A stretch of DNA of 64,000 nt, from positions 5,270 through 69,269 of the forward strand of contig PKUJ01000006.1 in assembly GCA_002869565.1 (NCBI GenBank). The letters run 5' to 3'. This DNA is from Arcobacter sp. Its GTDB lineage: Bacteria; Campylobacterota; Campylobacteria; Campylobacterales; Arcobacteraceae. Position numbers and translations under genes: made by a program. The notes beneath the pieces were generated by a model that was given only the letters and a program-made list of their open reading frames with translations, did not search any database and was not told the DNA's origin. Below, piece after piece: positions 14,954 to 23,655 of this stretch. Each line of letters starts with the position of its first letter. Position 1 is the stretch's first letter.

Positions 14954-15802
14954 TTAAAACTTGCCATTTGTATTTTGCCATTTAGATTTTACAGGGATTT
15001 CTTCTATTGTATCCCAGTGTTCAACTATTTTTTTATTTTCAATTCTAAATAAATCATAGAAACTCACCTTTTTATTCATAAATTTACCTTCACTAACTGA
15101 TAAAACAAAATTTCCTTCACCTAATATCATGTGATTCTTTTCATATATCATCGGCATACCAGCTTTTGCTAATGAGTCTAAAGCTTCACTTAGGCCACTA
15201 AGTCCATCTTTTATATTTGGGTTATGTTGTAAATATTTTTTAGTTGAAATATATTTTATGATTTTACTTGAGTCTTTTGCAAATAATATATCATTTATGA
15301 AGTTTGAAACTAATTCTTTATTAGAATCTGTTTTATGAATATCTATAATTTTAGTATCTCCATCAAACTGCGTTCTTCCGCTTGCTGAATTTTTTGATAT
15401 TTCTTGTAAGTTATCCCAATGTTCTACAATTTTTCCATCTTCAAATCTAAAAATATCAAAACCTACTTTAGGTCCGAAAAAATTGTACTTTGTATGTGTA
15501 AATATATAATCTCCATCTTTAAAAGTTCTAAGAACTTCAACTTTTGCACTATCTTTTGGAAGTTTACTAAGTATTTCTCCGAAACCTTCTAGTCCATCTT
15601 TAACTGCTAAATTATGTTGAATATATCTATTTTCATTTATATATTCTACTGGTTTTGTATTTTTATTCTCTATAGAATTTAATAATGATATAACCTTTTC
15701 TTTGTTTGACATTATCTTATCTCCTTTTTTTATATTTAAATTATTTGCATGTGCACTAAAACATAGTGCAATAATTAACAGTGTTCCTAGTTTTCTTTTC
15801 AT
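14954..15802 (-). CDS. Secreted protein with two SnoaL/NTF2-like domains
   Basis: 282 residues. Signal peptide MKRKLGTLLIIALCFSAHA, then two tandem copies of a SnoaL-like cone fold. Each has Y-x-QHN-x-x-x-KDGLxG, a FDIFR/YDLFR strand and the closing GKIVEHWD / KKIVEHWD motif. Such proteins are small-molecule binding or isomerase-like folds with diverse roles; the ligand is unknown. ATG 15802 has AAAGGAT upstream and a 42-base leader from the predicted start point. A second possible start (MSNKEKV) would give the cytosolic form. Confidence 0.8.
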   Translation of the reverse strand: MKRKLGTLLIIALCFSAHANNLNIKKGDKIMSNKEKVISLLNSIENKNTKPVEYINENRYIQHNLAVKDGLEGFGEILSKLPKDSAKVEVLRTFKDGDYIFTHTKYNFFGPKVGFDIFRFEDGKIVEHWDNLQEISKNSASGRTQFDGDTKIIDIHKTDSNKELVSNFINDILFAKDSSKIIKYISTKKYLQHNPNIKDGLSGLSEALDSLAKAGMPMIYEKNHMILGEGNFVLSVSEGKFMNKKVSFYDLFRIENKKIVEHWDTIEEIPVKSKWQNTNGKF

Positions 15803-15824
15803 TTTTATCCTTTGATTGATTATA

Positions 15825-15838
15825 GTTAGATATCAAAC
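15825..15838. promoter_or_regulatory. Second MarR-type half-palindrome
   Basis: GTTAGATATCAAAC resembles the perfect palindrome TTAGATATCTAA 20 bases upstream in the same leader. It lies just downstream of the predicted transcription start, a good place for a repressor. Confidence 0.45.
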
Positions 15839-15850
15839 TAAATATGTAGA

Positions 15851-15879
15851 ATTATAATTAGATATCTAACTAATGTCAA
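15851..15879 (-). promoter_or_regulatory. Promoter of the SnoaL-like gene with MarR-type operator
   Basis: - strand TTGACA (15879-15874), 17 bases, TATAAT (15856-15851). The spacer contains the perfect palindrome TTAGATATCTAA (15858-15869) and shares TTGACATTAGTTAG with the marR promoter. Confidence 0.75.
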
Positions 15880-15931
15880 GGATTTATCTATTTTTTTGAA
15901 AAATTTCTAGGGAAATGCCTATTTTATGGAT

Positions 15932-16393
15932 TTATTCTATGCTATCTATAATGAGAGTTTTTAAGGTTTCGTTAATTTCCTCTGCAATTTTATCACCAAA
16001 TTTGAATGTTTTATAATATTTAAATGAAATGAATGTTGTATTTTTATTTTGACTATAAATAGAAATTGCTAAAGGACAATAGTTTATATTGAGGAAATTT
16101 TCACTCACCATTTTAAATGTAAAACTACTTTTACAAATACCTATATTAATCCCTTTTTCTAAAGAAGTTTTTCTTTCTAATAGTTTTGCAACAGTATTTG
16201 TACTTTTGGCCATATCAAGTTCATATACAATTGTAAAACCATTAAAAGTTAGTTCATCTTTTAGATTTAATAAACTATTTTCAAAACTTGTATTACTAAC
16301 TTTTACTATAAAAAGATTTTTATTTCTTTCTATTTGATATTCCGCATTTGAAAATGAAAAAATTCCTAGAAATAAAAAAAATAGTTTTTTCAT
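15932..16393 (-). CDS. DUF302 domain protein, secreted
   Basis: 153 residues with a signal peptide (MKKLFFLFLGIFSFSNA). FENSLLNLKDELTFNGFTIVYELDM followed by INIGICKSSFTFKMV and YCPLAISIYSQ match DUF302, a small alpha/beta domain of unknown role that often appears beside sulfur, heme or PQQ periplasmic genes. Its ATG overlaps the stop of the binding-protein gene (16390) by four bases, so the two are co-transcribed from the operator at 17579. Confidence 0.8.
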   Translation of the reverse strand: MKKLFFLFLGIFSFSNAEYQIERNKNLFIVKVSNTSFENSLLNLKDELTFNGFTIVYELDMAKSTNTVAKLLERKTSLEKGINIGICKSSFTFKMVSENFLNINYCPLAISIYSQNKNTTFISFKYYKTFKFGDKIAEEINETLKTLIIDSIE

Positions 16394-17538
16394 TGTTTAC
16401 AGTTCATTTCAAATGGTGCAATACCTAAGGTATCTAAATCAGTAATTGGATGTAAAAAACCAACTTGAGGAGAAGTAGATATTAAAGCCCTTGGTTGTAC
16501 TAAAGATATAGGCATTCTAAGTTGTCCATTATATTCTCTAAAAGATAACTTTCTTCCCATGTAAGCTCCTAATTCAAACTCTTTTGAATGGATATAATCT
16601 AAATTTGTTTTTAAATTTGAACTTTGGGTACGGGTAATTGCATTTATAATAGTTCTAACTGCTAACCAATTTGAAAAATCTTTTTCTTGCATCCATCTTG
16701 AAGCAAATTTTTCAAATCTACTTTGCATTTGAGCTGCTCCCCATTGTTCAATTACTTTATGCCAAATAAGAGGTTTCAATCCTTGTGTCCCTGCGATTGG
16801 CCTTGGAAGCCAAGTATTAAAATACATAAACTCTCCAAAATCTCCATAATAATCACTAAGAAGTATTAAATCATAATCATCTGCTTGGGTAAATACTGGA
16901 AATTCTGAATTTGCTTTTCTTCTTATATCACTATTATTTTCCCAAGTTTTTTCTTTGACAATTTTTGCACCAAATTTTTTAATAGCTCTTTTTATATCTT
17001 GTGTTATTTGTTTGTCTTTTTCATTTTTACCATTTACTAAAAATATATCTTTAAAGTTTCTTTTTATCAAAAATTGAACTAATCCATCATAAAGCATAGC
17101 GTTACTTGCACTTGTATGAAGTAAGTTTTTTTGACAATAATTTTTTCTCAAATCCGTATTTTGGCTACTGGCATTTATTAGTAAAGCTTTTTTTGAAAGA
17201 GGGTGTTGTAAAATTTTTTTCAATAAATCATCTTCTACATTTAATATCACAAAGCTATTATTTTCAACTATAAAATCTTCGAAACTTTTTTTTAATTCAT
17301 CTTCATCATAAGAGATTTTAGTAATTAATTTAAAGTTTTGATTTAAAAATTTAGCACTTTTATTACTATCTTTTATGGCTATTTCTGCCCCTTGTAATCC
17401 TAAATCTTTAGGTTCTTCTATAACATTTGATAAGACTGGTGGTTTTTTGATTTTTTGCTCTAGGTATAAAATATTTACATTTAAAGTTTGAGCACTAATA
17501 GTGGAAATAAGTAGTATTAATAGTATTGAAAATCTCAT
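16390..17538 (-). CDS. Substrate-binding protein of the PQQ alcohol-dehydrogenase ABC system
   Basis: 382 residues. Signal peptide MRFSILLILLISTISA, then a branched-chain-amino-acid-type periplasmic binding fold. EPKDLGLQGAEIAIKDSNK and the closing PQVGFLHPITDLDTLGIAP are characteristic of the family named for the PQQ-dependent alcohol dehydrogenase system. It is the likely partner of the ATPase and permease at 22069-23577. In Pseudomonas putida the equivalent ABC system (PedA1A2BC) is needed for growth at low lanthanide concentration, so lanthanide-linked uptake is a reasonable inference here. Confidence 0.82.
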   Translation of the reverse strand: MRFSILLILLISTISAQTLNVNILYLEQKIKKPPVLSNVIEEPKDLGLQGAEIAIKDSNKSAKFLNQNFKLITKISYDEDELKKSFEDFIVENNSFVILNVEDDLLKKILQHPLSKKALLINASSQNTDLRKNYCQKNLLHTSASNAMLYDGLVQFLIKRNFKDIFLVNGKNEKDKQITQDIKRAIKKFGAKIVKEKTWENNSDIRRKANSEFPVFTQADDYDLILLSDYYGDFGEFMYFNTWLPRPIAGTQGLKPLIWHKVIEQWGAAQMQSRFEKFASRWMQEKDFSNWLAVRTIINAITRTQSSNLKTNLDYIHSKEFELGAYMGRKLSFREYNGQLRMPISLVQPRALISTSPQVGFLHPITDLDTLGIAPFEMNCKQ

Positions 17539-17563
17539 AAAAATCCTTTTATATATTTTTATA

Positions 17564-17595
17564 AGTATATTAAAGTTTTATAGCTTGAATTTAGC
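17564..17595 (-). promoter_or_regulatory. PQQ-regulon operator and promoter of the binding protein-DUF302 operon
   Basis: - strand GCTAAATTCAAGCTATA (17595-17579), nine bases, TATACT (17569-17564). The operator is identical to the one before the beta-propeller gene. Confidence 0.85.
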
Positions 17596-17641
17596 GTAGC
17601 AATATAAGAATATAGATTTAAATGAATTTTATTTTAAGAAG

Positions 17642-17669
17642 AAATAAGAGGAAAATTTTCCTCTTATTT
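17642..17669 (-). terminator. Terminator of proVWX
   Basis: AAATAAGAGGAAAA and TTTTCCTCTTATTT form a perfect 14-bp stem directly after the proX stop, with a T-rich run on the - strand. Confidence 0.75.
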
Positions 17670-17671
17670 TA

Positions 17672-18646
17672 TTATTTAGCAGTTTTTGCTTCTTTAATCC
17701 AATCATCAACTTTTGCAGCATTTTTCTTTAACCACATTTGAGTATGTTTTTGAATATCTTTCTCTTTATTTTGGCCATTTGCCATAAGCATATTTTGTCC
17801 AGATACATCATTTACATCTAGTTTCATAATGTTAAATAATTTTGCGATATCTTTGTGTTTTTTAAGACCATTTGCATTAGCTGTAATTTTTTGTGAATTA
17901 ACAGCAAAACCGTAGTCAGCTCCATTTGAAAGTTTTGTAGAACTTTGGTTTGGATTTGCAGAGTGAGTTACTTGTAAAAATACTACATCTTTTCCAGGAA
18001 CTAATTTTCCACTTACCCAATATGGAGTCCATGTATAATATAAAATTGGTTTACCTGTTTTATAGTTTGCCATTGTATCAGCGATAAGTGCTGAATACTC
18101 ACCTTGATTATGCTCAATAGTATCTCTTAACTTAAATGCATCTAATTGATGTTCAATAACTTTTTCACATCCCCAACCAGCATTACATCCTGTTAAGTCA
18201 GCTTTCCCATCATTATCAATGTCAAATAGTTTTGCAATCTTTGGATCTTTTAAATCATTAATATACTTTATATTATACTTTTCAGCAGTTTTTTTATCTA
18301 TTAAGTAACCTTGGGCACAGCCTGAGATATATTCAGAAGATACTGAAAACTTATCTTCTCCTAATGCTTTAATTTTTCCTTCATGTAATGGATCCCAACT
18401 TGCTGCCATAAAATATACATCATCACTTTTTGCATTATTAGCAATTGTTTGATATGCAATATCATAACTTACATCATTTGTAATTTCAACTTCATGTCCC
18501 ATCTTTTTTAAGATTTCTGCAACAATATTCATTTGAAAACTTTCTTCAGCAATACTTGTTTTTACTGCTGTAACCTTTGCCCCAAATAGACTTGATGCAA
18601 CAACTAATGATGCTAAACCACTTATTAATATTTTTTTACTAATCAT
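17672..18646 (-). CDS. proX: Glycine betaine/proline-type substrate-binding protein
   Basis: 324 residues with a signal peptide ([23 protein letters not shown]). The OpuAC fold is visible: [19 protein letters not shown], then YIWTPYWV-type [13 protein letters not shown] and Trp residues that in ProX make the aromatic cage for quaternary amines. [10 protein letters not shown] is a typical ProX loop. It is the third gene of the proVWX operon, overlapping proW by four bases. Ligands are probably betaines or choline. It lies inside the PQQ island but lacks the shared operator. Confidence 0.85.
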   Translation of the reverse strand: MISKKILISGLASLVVASSLFGAKVTAVKTSIAEESFQMNIVAEILKKMGHEVEITNDVSYDIAYQTIANNAKSDDVYFMAASWDPLHEGKIKALGEDKFSVSSEYISGCAQGYLIDKKTAEKYNIKYINDLKDPKIAKLFDIDNDGKADLTGCNAGWGCEKVIEHQLDAFKLRDTIEHNQGEYSALIADTMANYKTGKPILYYTWTPYWVSGKLVPGKDVVFLQVTHSANPNQSSTKLSNGADYGFAVNSQKITANANGLKKHKDIAKLFNIMKLDVNDVSGQNMLMANGQNKEKDIQKHTQMWLKKNAAKVDDWIKEAKTAK

Positions 18647-19671
18647 TTTTTTCCTTTGCTTGTTAGTTTATATAAGAAACCAATTGGCCCTTTTTGGAAC
18701 CATCTAGTTTTATCATTTTTATCTTTTTGTCCCATTGATTGAGTTAATCTATCTAGAATTACAGCTAGTAATACAATTCCTAAACCACCAACTGCTGCAA
18801 GTCCAATATCTAATCTTCCTATTCCTCTTAGTACCATTTGTCCTAAACCGCCAACAGCAATCATAGAAGCAATAACTACCATAGAAAGTGCAAGCATAAG
18901 CGTTTGATTTACTCCTGCCATAATTGTAGGCATAGCAACTGGGATTTGAACTTTCCAAAGCATTTGTTTAGAACTTGCTCCAAAAGACCTTGAAGCTTCT
19001 ATTAAATCCTCTGGTACTTGTCTAATACCTAAGTTTGTAAGTCTAATAAGTGGCGGCAATGCAAAGATAATAGTTACAATAACACCAGGTACATTACCAA
19101 TACCAAATAACATTACAATAGGAATTAAGTAAACAAATGCGGGGGTTGTTTGCATTGCATCAAGAATTGGCCTTAATATTTTATCAACTGTATCACTTCT
19201 AGCACTCCAAATACCTAGAGGAAGTCCTATAATTATTGAGAATAACACAGCGGTGATAACTAAAGAAAGAGTAATCATAGACTCTTCCCATGCGCCAATA
19301 AATCCTATAATTAAGAATGAAATAAAAGTTCCAAGAGCGAGTTTTTTTGTTGAAAACTGTAAAGCCATTAAAACAAAAAATAGAATCAGCACGTACGGAT
19401 TTAAAAATAGTAAAAAACTTTCAATTGCTTTTAATACTATATCAATAGGAGCTTTGGCTGCTAAAAAAACCTCTCTAAAGTTTAATACTAACCAGTCAAT
19501 TCCTTGATTTGTCCAATCATCAAATGGAATAATTGCATCTTCAAATGGGTTTAAAATATCAAATTCTTTTACTTCTTCTATCGGTGCAGTAGCTGCTTCA
19601 TCTGTCCAATTAACTGATGATTCTTTATTTTCTTGTGATGTTGAAGCATTTCCCCATGGATCATTACTCAT
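18643..19671 (-). CDS. proW: Glycine betaine/proline ABC permease
   Basis: 342 residues. A polar N-terminal ~60 residues is followed by about six membrane helices. The permease loop [21 protein letters not shown] and [18 protein letters not shown] match ProW. The N-terminal extension and length are typical of ProW proteins. Its start overlaps the end of proV by eight bases, so translation is coupled. ORFs 18749-18958, 19253-19507 and 19617-19823 are shadows. Confidence 0.87.
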   Translation of the reverse strand: MSNDPWGNASTSQENKESSVNWTDEAATAPIEEVKEFDILNPFEDAIIPFDDWTNQGIDWLVLNFREVFLAAKAPIDIVLKAIESFLLFLNPYVLILFFVLMALQFSTKKLALGTFISFLIIGFIGAWEESMITLSLVITAVLFSIIIGLPLGIWSARSDTVDKILRPILDAMQTTPAFVYLIPIVMLFGIGNVPGVIVTIIFALPPLIRLTNLGIRQVPEDLIEASRSFGASSKQMLWKVQIPVAMPTIMAGVNQTLMLALSMVVIASMIAVGGLGQMVLRGIGRLDIGLAAVGGLGIVLLAVILDRLTQSMGQKDKNDKTRWFQKGPIGFLYKLTSKGKK

Positions 19672-20878
19672 TGTCTACTCCTTCATCAAATACTTTTAAA
19701 AGTCTACTTTTTGATATAGTTCCTTTATACTTTCCCTCATCATCAACTACAGGAATTGGATATTTATACTCTGCAACTTCAGCTATAAAATCTGAAATTT
19801 GTCTATTTTCATTTATGGTTTGATTACACCAAATTGCATCATAAATTGTTCCTCCAGCTTTTTTCTGTTCTTTTAATGACTCTAAAGTTAGTATTCCAAG
19901 GTATTTTCCACTTTTTTCAACGAAATATGCATAATCTTCATCAAAATCAGCAATATATTGTAATGCAGAATTTACTCCTGTACTCTCTTTATTTATAATA
20001 GTAGGTTTAACTTTTTTTGCAATATGAGATGCTGATAATACAGAAGTTACATCAACTCCTTTAAAGAAAGATTTCACATAATCATTTGCTGGATTATTTA
20101 TAATTTCTTCAGGAGTTCCTAGTTGTACAATTTCTCCACCTTCCATAATTGCAATTCTATCACCAATTCTAATTGCTTCATCTAAATCATGTGAGATAAA
20201 TACAATGGTTCTTTTCTCTTTTTCTTGAAGTACTAGTAGTTCATCTTGCATTTCTGTACGAATTAATGGATCAAGTGCTGAAAAAGCTTCATCCATAAGC
20301 ATGATATCGGGGTCATTTGCTAAAGCACGTGCCAGTCCAACTCTTTGTTGCATACCACCACTCAGTTCATCAGGATAAGATTGGGCATGATGTTCTAGAC
20401 CAACTTGTTCTAGTGCTTTTTGTGCAGATTCATATCTTTTAGATTTTTGTACACCACTTAATTCTAAGCCAAATGATACATTATCTATAATATTCATGTG
20501 TGGCATTAAAGCAAAAGATTGAAATACCATGGAAATTTTTTTTCTTCTAATATCAATAAGTTCTTGGTCACTTAAATTAGTAACATCAATATCATCAATA
20601 AATATTTGTCCTGAAGTTGGTTCTATTAGTCTATTTAGAAGTCTTACAAGTGTGGATTTTCCAGAACCTGATAGTCCCATGATTACAAATATCTCTCCTT
20701 CATTGATTTCAAAACTTGCATCTTGTACACCAATAGTCATACCAGTAGATTTAAAAATATCTTCTTTACTTTGACCTTGACTTAACATTTTTAAAGCTTT
20801 TTTTGGTTCTTCACCAAATACTTTAAAAACATTTTTAACGATAAGTTTTTTATTTAAAATATCTATTTTTTCCTCCAA
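19664..20878 (-). CDS. proV: Glycine betaine/proline ABC ATPase with CBS domains
   Basis: 404 residues. Walker [10 protein letters not shown], signature LSGGMQQR, Walker [14 protein letters not shown], then a C-terminal CBS pair (~280-400) that in OpuA senses ionic strength. [18 protein letters not shown] at the N-terminus is ProV-typical. The start is unusual: the listed TTG is immediately followed by GGAGGAAAA, which looks like the Shine-Dalgarno itself, so the true start may be a non-AUG codon (ATA/ATT) a few codons in. A 14-bp perfect inverted repeat lies upstream at 20911-20942. Confidence 0.87.
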   Translation of the reverse strand: MEEKIDILNKKLIVKNVFKVFGEEPKKALKMLSQGQSKEDIFKSTGMTIGVQDASFEINEGEIFVIMGLSGSGKSTLVRLLNRLIEPTSGQIFIDDIDVTNLSDQELIDIRRKKISMVFQSFALMPHMNIIDNVSFGLELSGVQKSKRYESAQKALEQVGLEHHAQSYPDELSGGMQQRVGLARALANDPDIMLMDEAFSALDPLIRTEMQDELLVLQEKEKRTIVFISHDLDEAIRIGDRIAIMEGGEIVQLGTPEEIINNPANDYVKSFFKGVDVTSVLSASHIAKKVKPTIINKESTGVNSALQYIADFDEDYAYFVEKSGKYLGILTLESLKEQKKAGGTIYDAIWCNQTINENRQISDFIAEVAEYKYPIPVVDDEGKYKGTISKSRLLKVFDEGVDNE

Positions 20879-20910
20879 GTATTATAATTAGCTACATTTA
20901 TTATTACATA

Positions 20911-20942
20911 AAAGTCTTATATTAAGATTAATATAAGACTTT
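20911..20942. promoter_or_regulatory. Perfect 14-bp inverted repeat upstream of proVWX
   Basis: AAAGTCTTATATTA, loop AGAT, TAATATAAGACTTT. It lies between the divergent proV and beta-propeller genes, so it is not a terminator for either. A dimeric regulator site is the simplest reading. Confidence 0.55.
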
Positions 20943-21038
20943 ATAATGTGTAATATTTACGTATTTTATGTTTATAAAGTACACATAATATGTAAAAAAT
21001 ATACAAAAAAAAGATTTAATTTTTAATAGTTGAGTTTT

Positions 21039-21070
21039 GCTAAATTCAAGCTATAAACTTCTATTACAAT
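21039..21070 (+). promoter_or_regulatory. PQQ-regulon operator and promoter of the beta-propeller/ABC operon
   Basis: GCTAAATTCAAGCTATA at 21039-21055, nine bases, TACAAT at 21065-21070, 30 bases before the ATG. Confidence 0.85.
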
Positions 21071-21099
21071 TTAGAAATTTTAAACTTAAGGGGAATGAT

Positions 21100-22059
21100 A
21101 TGAAAAAATTAATTTTATCTACGGTTTTAATAACAAGTTGTTTATTAGCTGACACTATTTATGTATCAAATGAGAAAGATAATACTATTTCGGTAATTGA
21201 TTCAAATAAAAATAAAGTAATAGATACTATAGAAGTTGGTCAAAGACCAAGAGGTATTCTTCTTAATAAGGATAATACGAAACTTTATATTTGTGCAAGT
21301 GATGATGACACTGTTCAAGTAATGGATATTAAAACAAAAAAAATCTTATATAATTTACCCTCTGGTGAAGACCCAGAACAATTTGCTTTACATCCTAATG
21401 GAAAAGAACTTTATATTTCAAATGAAGATGATGCAATTGTAACAGTTGTTGATACAGTAAATAAAACTGTAGTTGCTCAAATTGAAGTTGGTGTTGAGCC
21501 AGAAGGTATGGCAGTAAGCCCTGATGGAACAGTTGCTATAAATACAACAGAAACTTCAAATTTTCTACATTGGATTGATACTAAAACAAAAAAGATAATT
21601 CATAATACTTTAGTAGATCAAAGACCAAGACATATTGAGTTTACGAAAAGTGGTGATAAAGTATGGGCTTCAAGTGAAATTGGTGGTACTGTTATGGTTG
21701 TTGATTCTAAAACAAAAAAGAGTATTGCAAAAATTAATTTCAAAATTCCTGGAATATTTAAAGATTTAATTCAACCAGTTGGAATAAAACTCACAAGTGA
21801 TGGGAAATATGCTTTTGTAGCTTTAGGCCCTGCAAATCACGTAGCGGTAATAGATGCTAAAACATTTAAAGTAATAAAATATTTACTTGTAGGTAAAAGA
21901 GTTTGGCAGTTAGAATTTGCGCATAATGAAAAGAAACTTTATACAACAAATGGTGTTAGTGGGGATGTATCAATAATTGATGTTGATTCATTAAAAGTAG
22001 AAAAAAGTATCCAAGTTGGACGTTATCCTTGGGGACTCGCAGTTATCCCTAGTAAATAA
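21100..22059 (+). CDS. PQQ-associated YVTN-type beta-propeller protein
   Basis: 319 residues from ATG 21100; the track's start at 21037 precedes the -10 box and cannot be used. AAGGGGA is a good Shine-Dalgarno. Signal peptide MKKLILSTVLITSCLLA. Seven propeller blades are marked by recurring IYVSNEKDNTISVID, VEVGxxPxG and SPDG elements. The type is the beta-propeller protein associated with PQQ-dependent catabolism (PedA2 position). It is likely periplasmic and works with the ABC proteins encoded nine bases downstream. Confidence 0.85.
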   Translation: MKKLILSTVLITSCLLADTIYVSNEKDNTISVIDSNKNKVIDTIEVGQRPRGILLNKDNTKLYICASDDDTVQVMDIKTKKILYNLPSGEDPEQFALHPNGKELYISNEDDAIVTVVDTVNKTVVAQIEVGVEPEGMAVSPDGTVAINTTETSNFLHWIDTKTKKIIHNTLVDQRPRHIEFTKSGDKVWASSEIGGTVMVVDSKTKKSIAKINFKIPGIFKDLIQPVGIKLTSDGKYAFVALGPANHVAVIDAKTFKVIKYLLVGKRVWQLEFAHNEKKLYTTNGVSGDVSIIDVDSLKVEKSIQVGRYPWGLAVIPSK

Positions 22060-22068
22060 AGAGATAAT

Positions 22069-22791
22069 ATGAGTAAAAATATATTAAATTTTAAAAACAT
22101 AGATTTCTCATATGGAAAAAAAGAGGTATTAAAAAATATCTCTTTTTCTATTGAAGAGGGAAGTTTTTTTGTTTTATTAGGGCTTAATGGAGCTGGAAAA
22201 TCAACAATTTTTTCACTGATAACTAGATTATTGAATTTACAAAAAGGTGAGATTATTATTAATAGCCATTCTATAAAAGATTATTCAAAAGCTTTAAAAG
22301 ATATTGGAATTGTTTTCCAAGAACCAAGCTTGGATTTGGATTTAACGGTTAAACAAAATTTATATTTTTATGGTTCATTAAAAGGGCTATCATTTAAAGA
22401 GACTATGAAATCAATAGAATCAGAGATAACAAAACTAGAATTAGAAGATATTTTAAATACAGAAGTTAGAAATTTAAATGGTGGACATAGAAGAAGAGTT
22501 GAGATATTAAGAGCTTTAATAAATAAGCCCAAACTTTTATTACTTGATGAAGCTACTGTTGGCATTGATTTAAAAAGTAGATTTGATATTTTAGATTATG
22601 TTAGAGAATTGGTAAAAAGAGAGGATTTAAGTGTTTTATGGATTACTCATCTGTTTGATGAAGTAAACGAAGATGATGATATTGCATTTATAAAGTCTGG
22701 CGAAATTATAGAAAATGGAATAGTTAAAGAAGTGATGAGTAAATATGATAAAGAAAATTTAGTTGATACCTTCAACTATCTAGTTAGGTAG
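22069..22791 (+). CDS. ABC ATPase of the PQQ alcohol-dehydrogenase system
   Basis: 240 residues with Walker A GLNGAGKST, Q-loop FQEPSLDLDLT, an altered signature LNGGHRRRV, Walker B LLLLDEATVGID and switch His in THL. The LNGGHRRR form and ATVGID are characteristic of the ATPases linked to PQQ-dependent alcohol oxidation (PedA1/LutE kind). With the permease next to it and the binding protein at 16390 it forms a type-2 ABC system, for which lanthanide-dependent growth roles are described in Pseudomonas and methylotrophs. Confidence 0.85.
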   Translation: MSKNILNFKNIDFSYGKKEVLKNISFSIEEGSFFVLLGLNGAGKSTIFSLITRLLNLQKGEIIINSHSIKDYSKALKDIGIVFQEPSLDLDLTVKQNLYFYGSLKGLSFKETMKSIESEITKLELEDILNTEVRNLNGGHRRRVEILRALINKPKLLLLDEATVGIDLKSRFDILDYVRELVKREDLSVLWITHLFDEVNEDDDIAFIKSGEIIENGIVKEVMSKYDKENLVDTFNYLVR

Positions 22792-22815
22792 AAAATCAAT
22801 ATTTATATAAATTGT

Positions 22816-23577
22816 ATGAAAGGAATCATTTACAAAGAGTTAATAAGATTTGTAAAACAAAAAAGTAGATTTTTTTCTGCACTTGTGAGACCTCTATTAT
22901 GGCTATTTATATTTTCAGTTGGATTTAAAGCTGCTTTGGGATTAGCTATTATTCCTCCTTATGAAACATATATTACTTATGAAACCTATATTGTTCCGGG
23001 ACTTGTGGGAATGGTTTTACTATTTAATGGAATGCAAAGTTCTCTTACTATGATATTTGATAGGGAAATGGGAAGTATGAAAATTCTTTTAACCTCATAT
23101 ATTAATAGAAACTATTTACTCTTTTGTAAGATGTTTGCTACATCTATTGTATCTTCTATTCAAGCTTTAACTTTTTTGATTATTGCTAGACTTTATGGGG
23201 TAGATATTTCTTATTTGGCAATTTTTTTAACAATACCAGTGATAATGGTATCATCAATAATTTTAAACGCTTTTGCACTTTTTATATCATCTGTTATAAA
23301 ACAATTAGAAAACTTTGCAACGGTTATTAACTTTGTAATTTTCCCAATGTTTTTCTTAAGTTCAGCACTTTATCCTCTTTGGAAGATAAAAGATTCTTCA
23401 ATACTTTTATTTAATATTTCTTCATATAATCCATTTACATATATAGTAGAATCAATTAGGTTCTCTTTGTACCAAAAATTTGAATTTGAGTTGTTTTTTG
23501 TCTTGGCAGTTTCTTTCGTAGTTAGCCTATTTATGGCCTTTATAGGTTTTAAATCTAAAAAAGTAAACCGTAGCTAA
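22816..23577 (+). CDS. ABC-2 type permease of the PQQ alcohol-dehydrogenase system
   Basis: 253 residues with six membrane helices. VRPLLWLFIFSVGFK, then YETYIVPGLVGM and SYNPFTYIVESIR follow the ABC-2 membrane family, PedC/LutF subtype. It starts 24 bases after the ATPase. Its last codons overlap the operator for the dehydrogenase promoter (23573-23589), so the regulator site is partly coding. Confidence 0.85.
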   Translation: MKGIIYKELIRFVKQKSRFFSALVRPLLWLFIFSVGFKAALGLAIIPPYETYITYETYIVPGLVGMVLLFNGMQSSLTMIFDREMGSMKILLTSYINRNYLLFCKMFATSIVSSIQALTFLIIARLYGVDISYLAIFLTIPVIMVSSIILNAFALFISSVIKQLENFATVINFVIFPMFFLSSALYPLWKIKDSSILLFNISSYNPFTYIVESIRFSLYQKFEFELFFVLAVSFVVSLFMAFIGFKSKKVNRS

Positions 23578-23604
23578 ACTCAGGCTATATTTGTCTTGTA
23601 TACT
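23573..23604 (+). promoter_or_regulatory. PQQ-regulon operator and promoter of the dehydrogenase-pqq operon
   Basis: GCTAAACTCAGGCTATA at 23573-23589, overlapping the preceding stop codon, nine bases, TATACT at 23599-23604. Confidence 0.85.
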
Positions 23605-23655
23605 TTCGGTAAGACAAATTTTCGGTTTGCTCTAAACAATAATTAAGGGGAAAAG

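Noticed and set aside
21037-21099. Extended N-terminus of the beta-propeller protein
   Set aside because: It starts within the operator and before the -10 box; the ATG at 21100 has the Shine-Dalgarno and the signal peptide.
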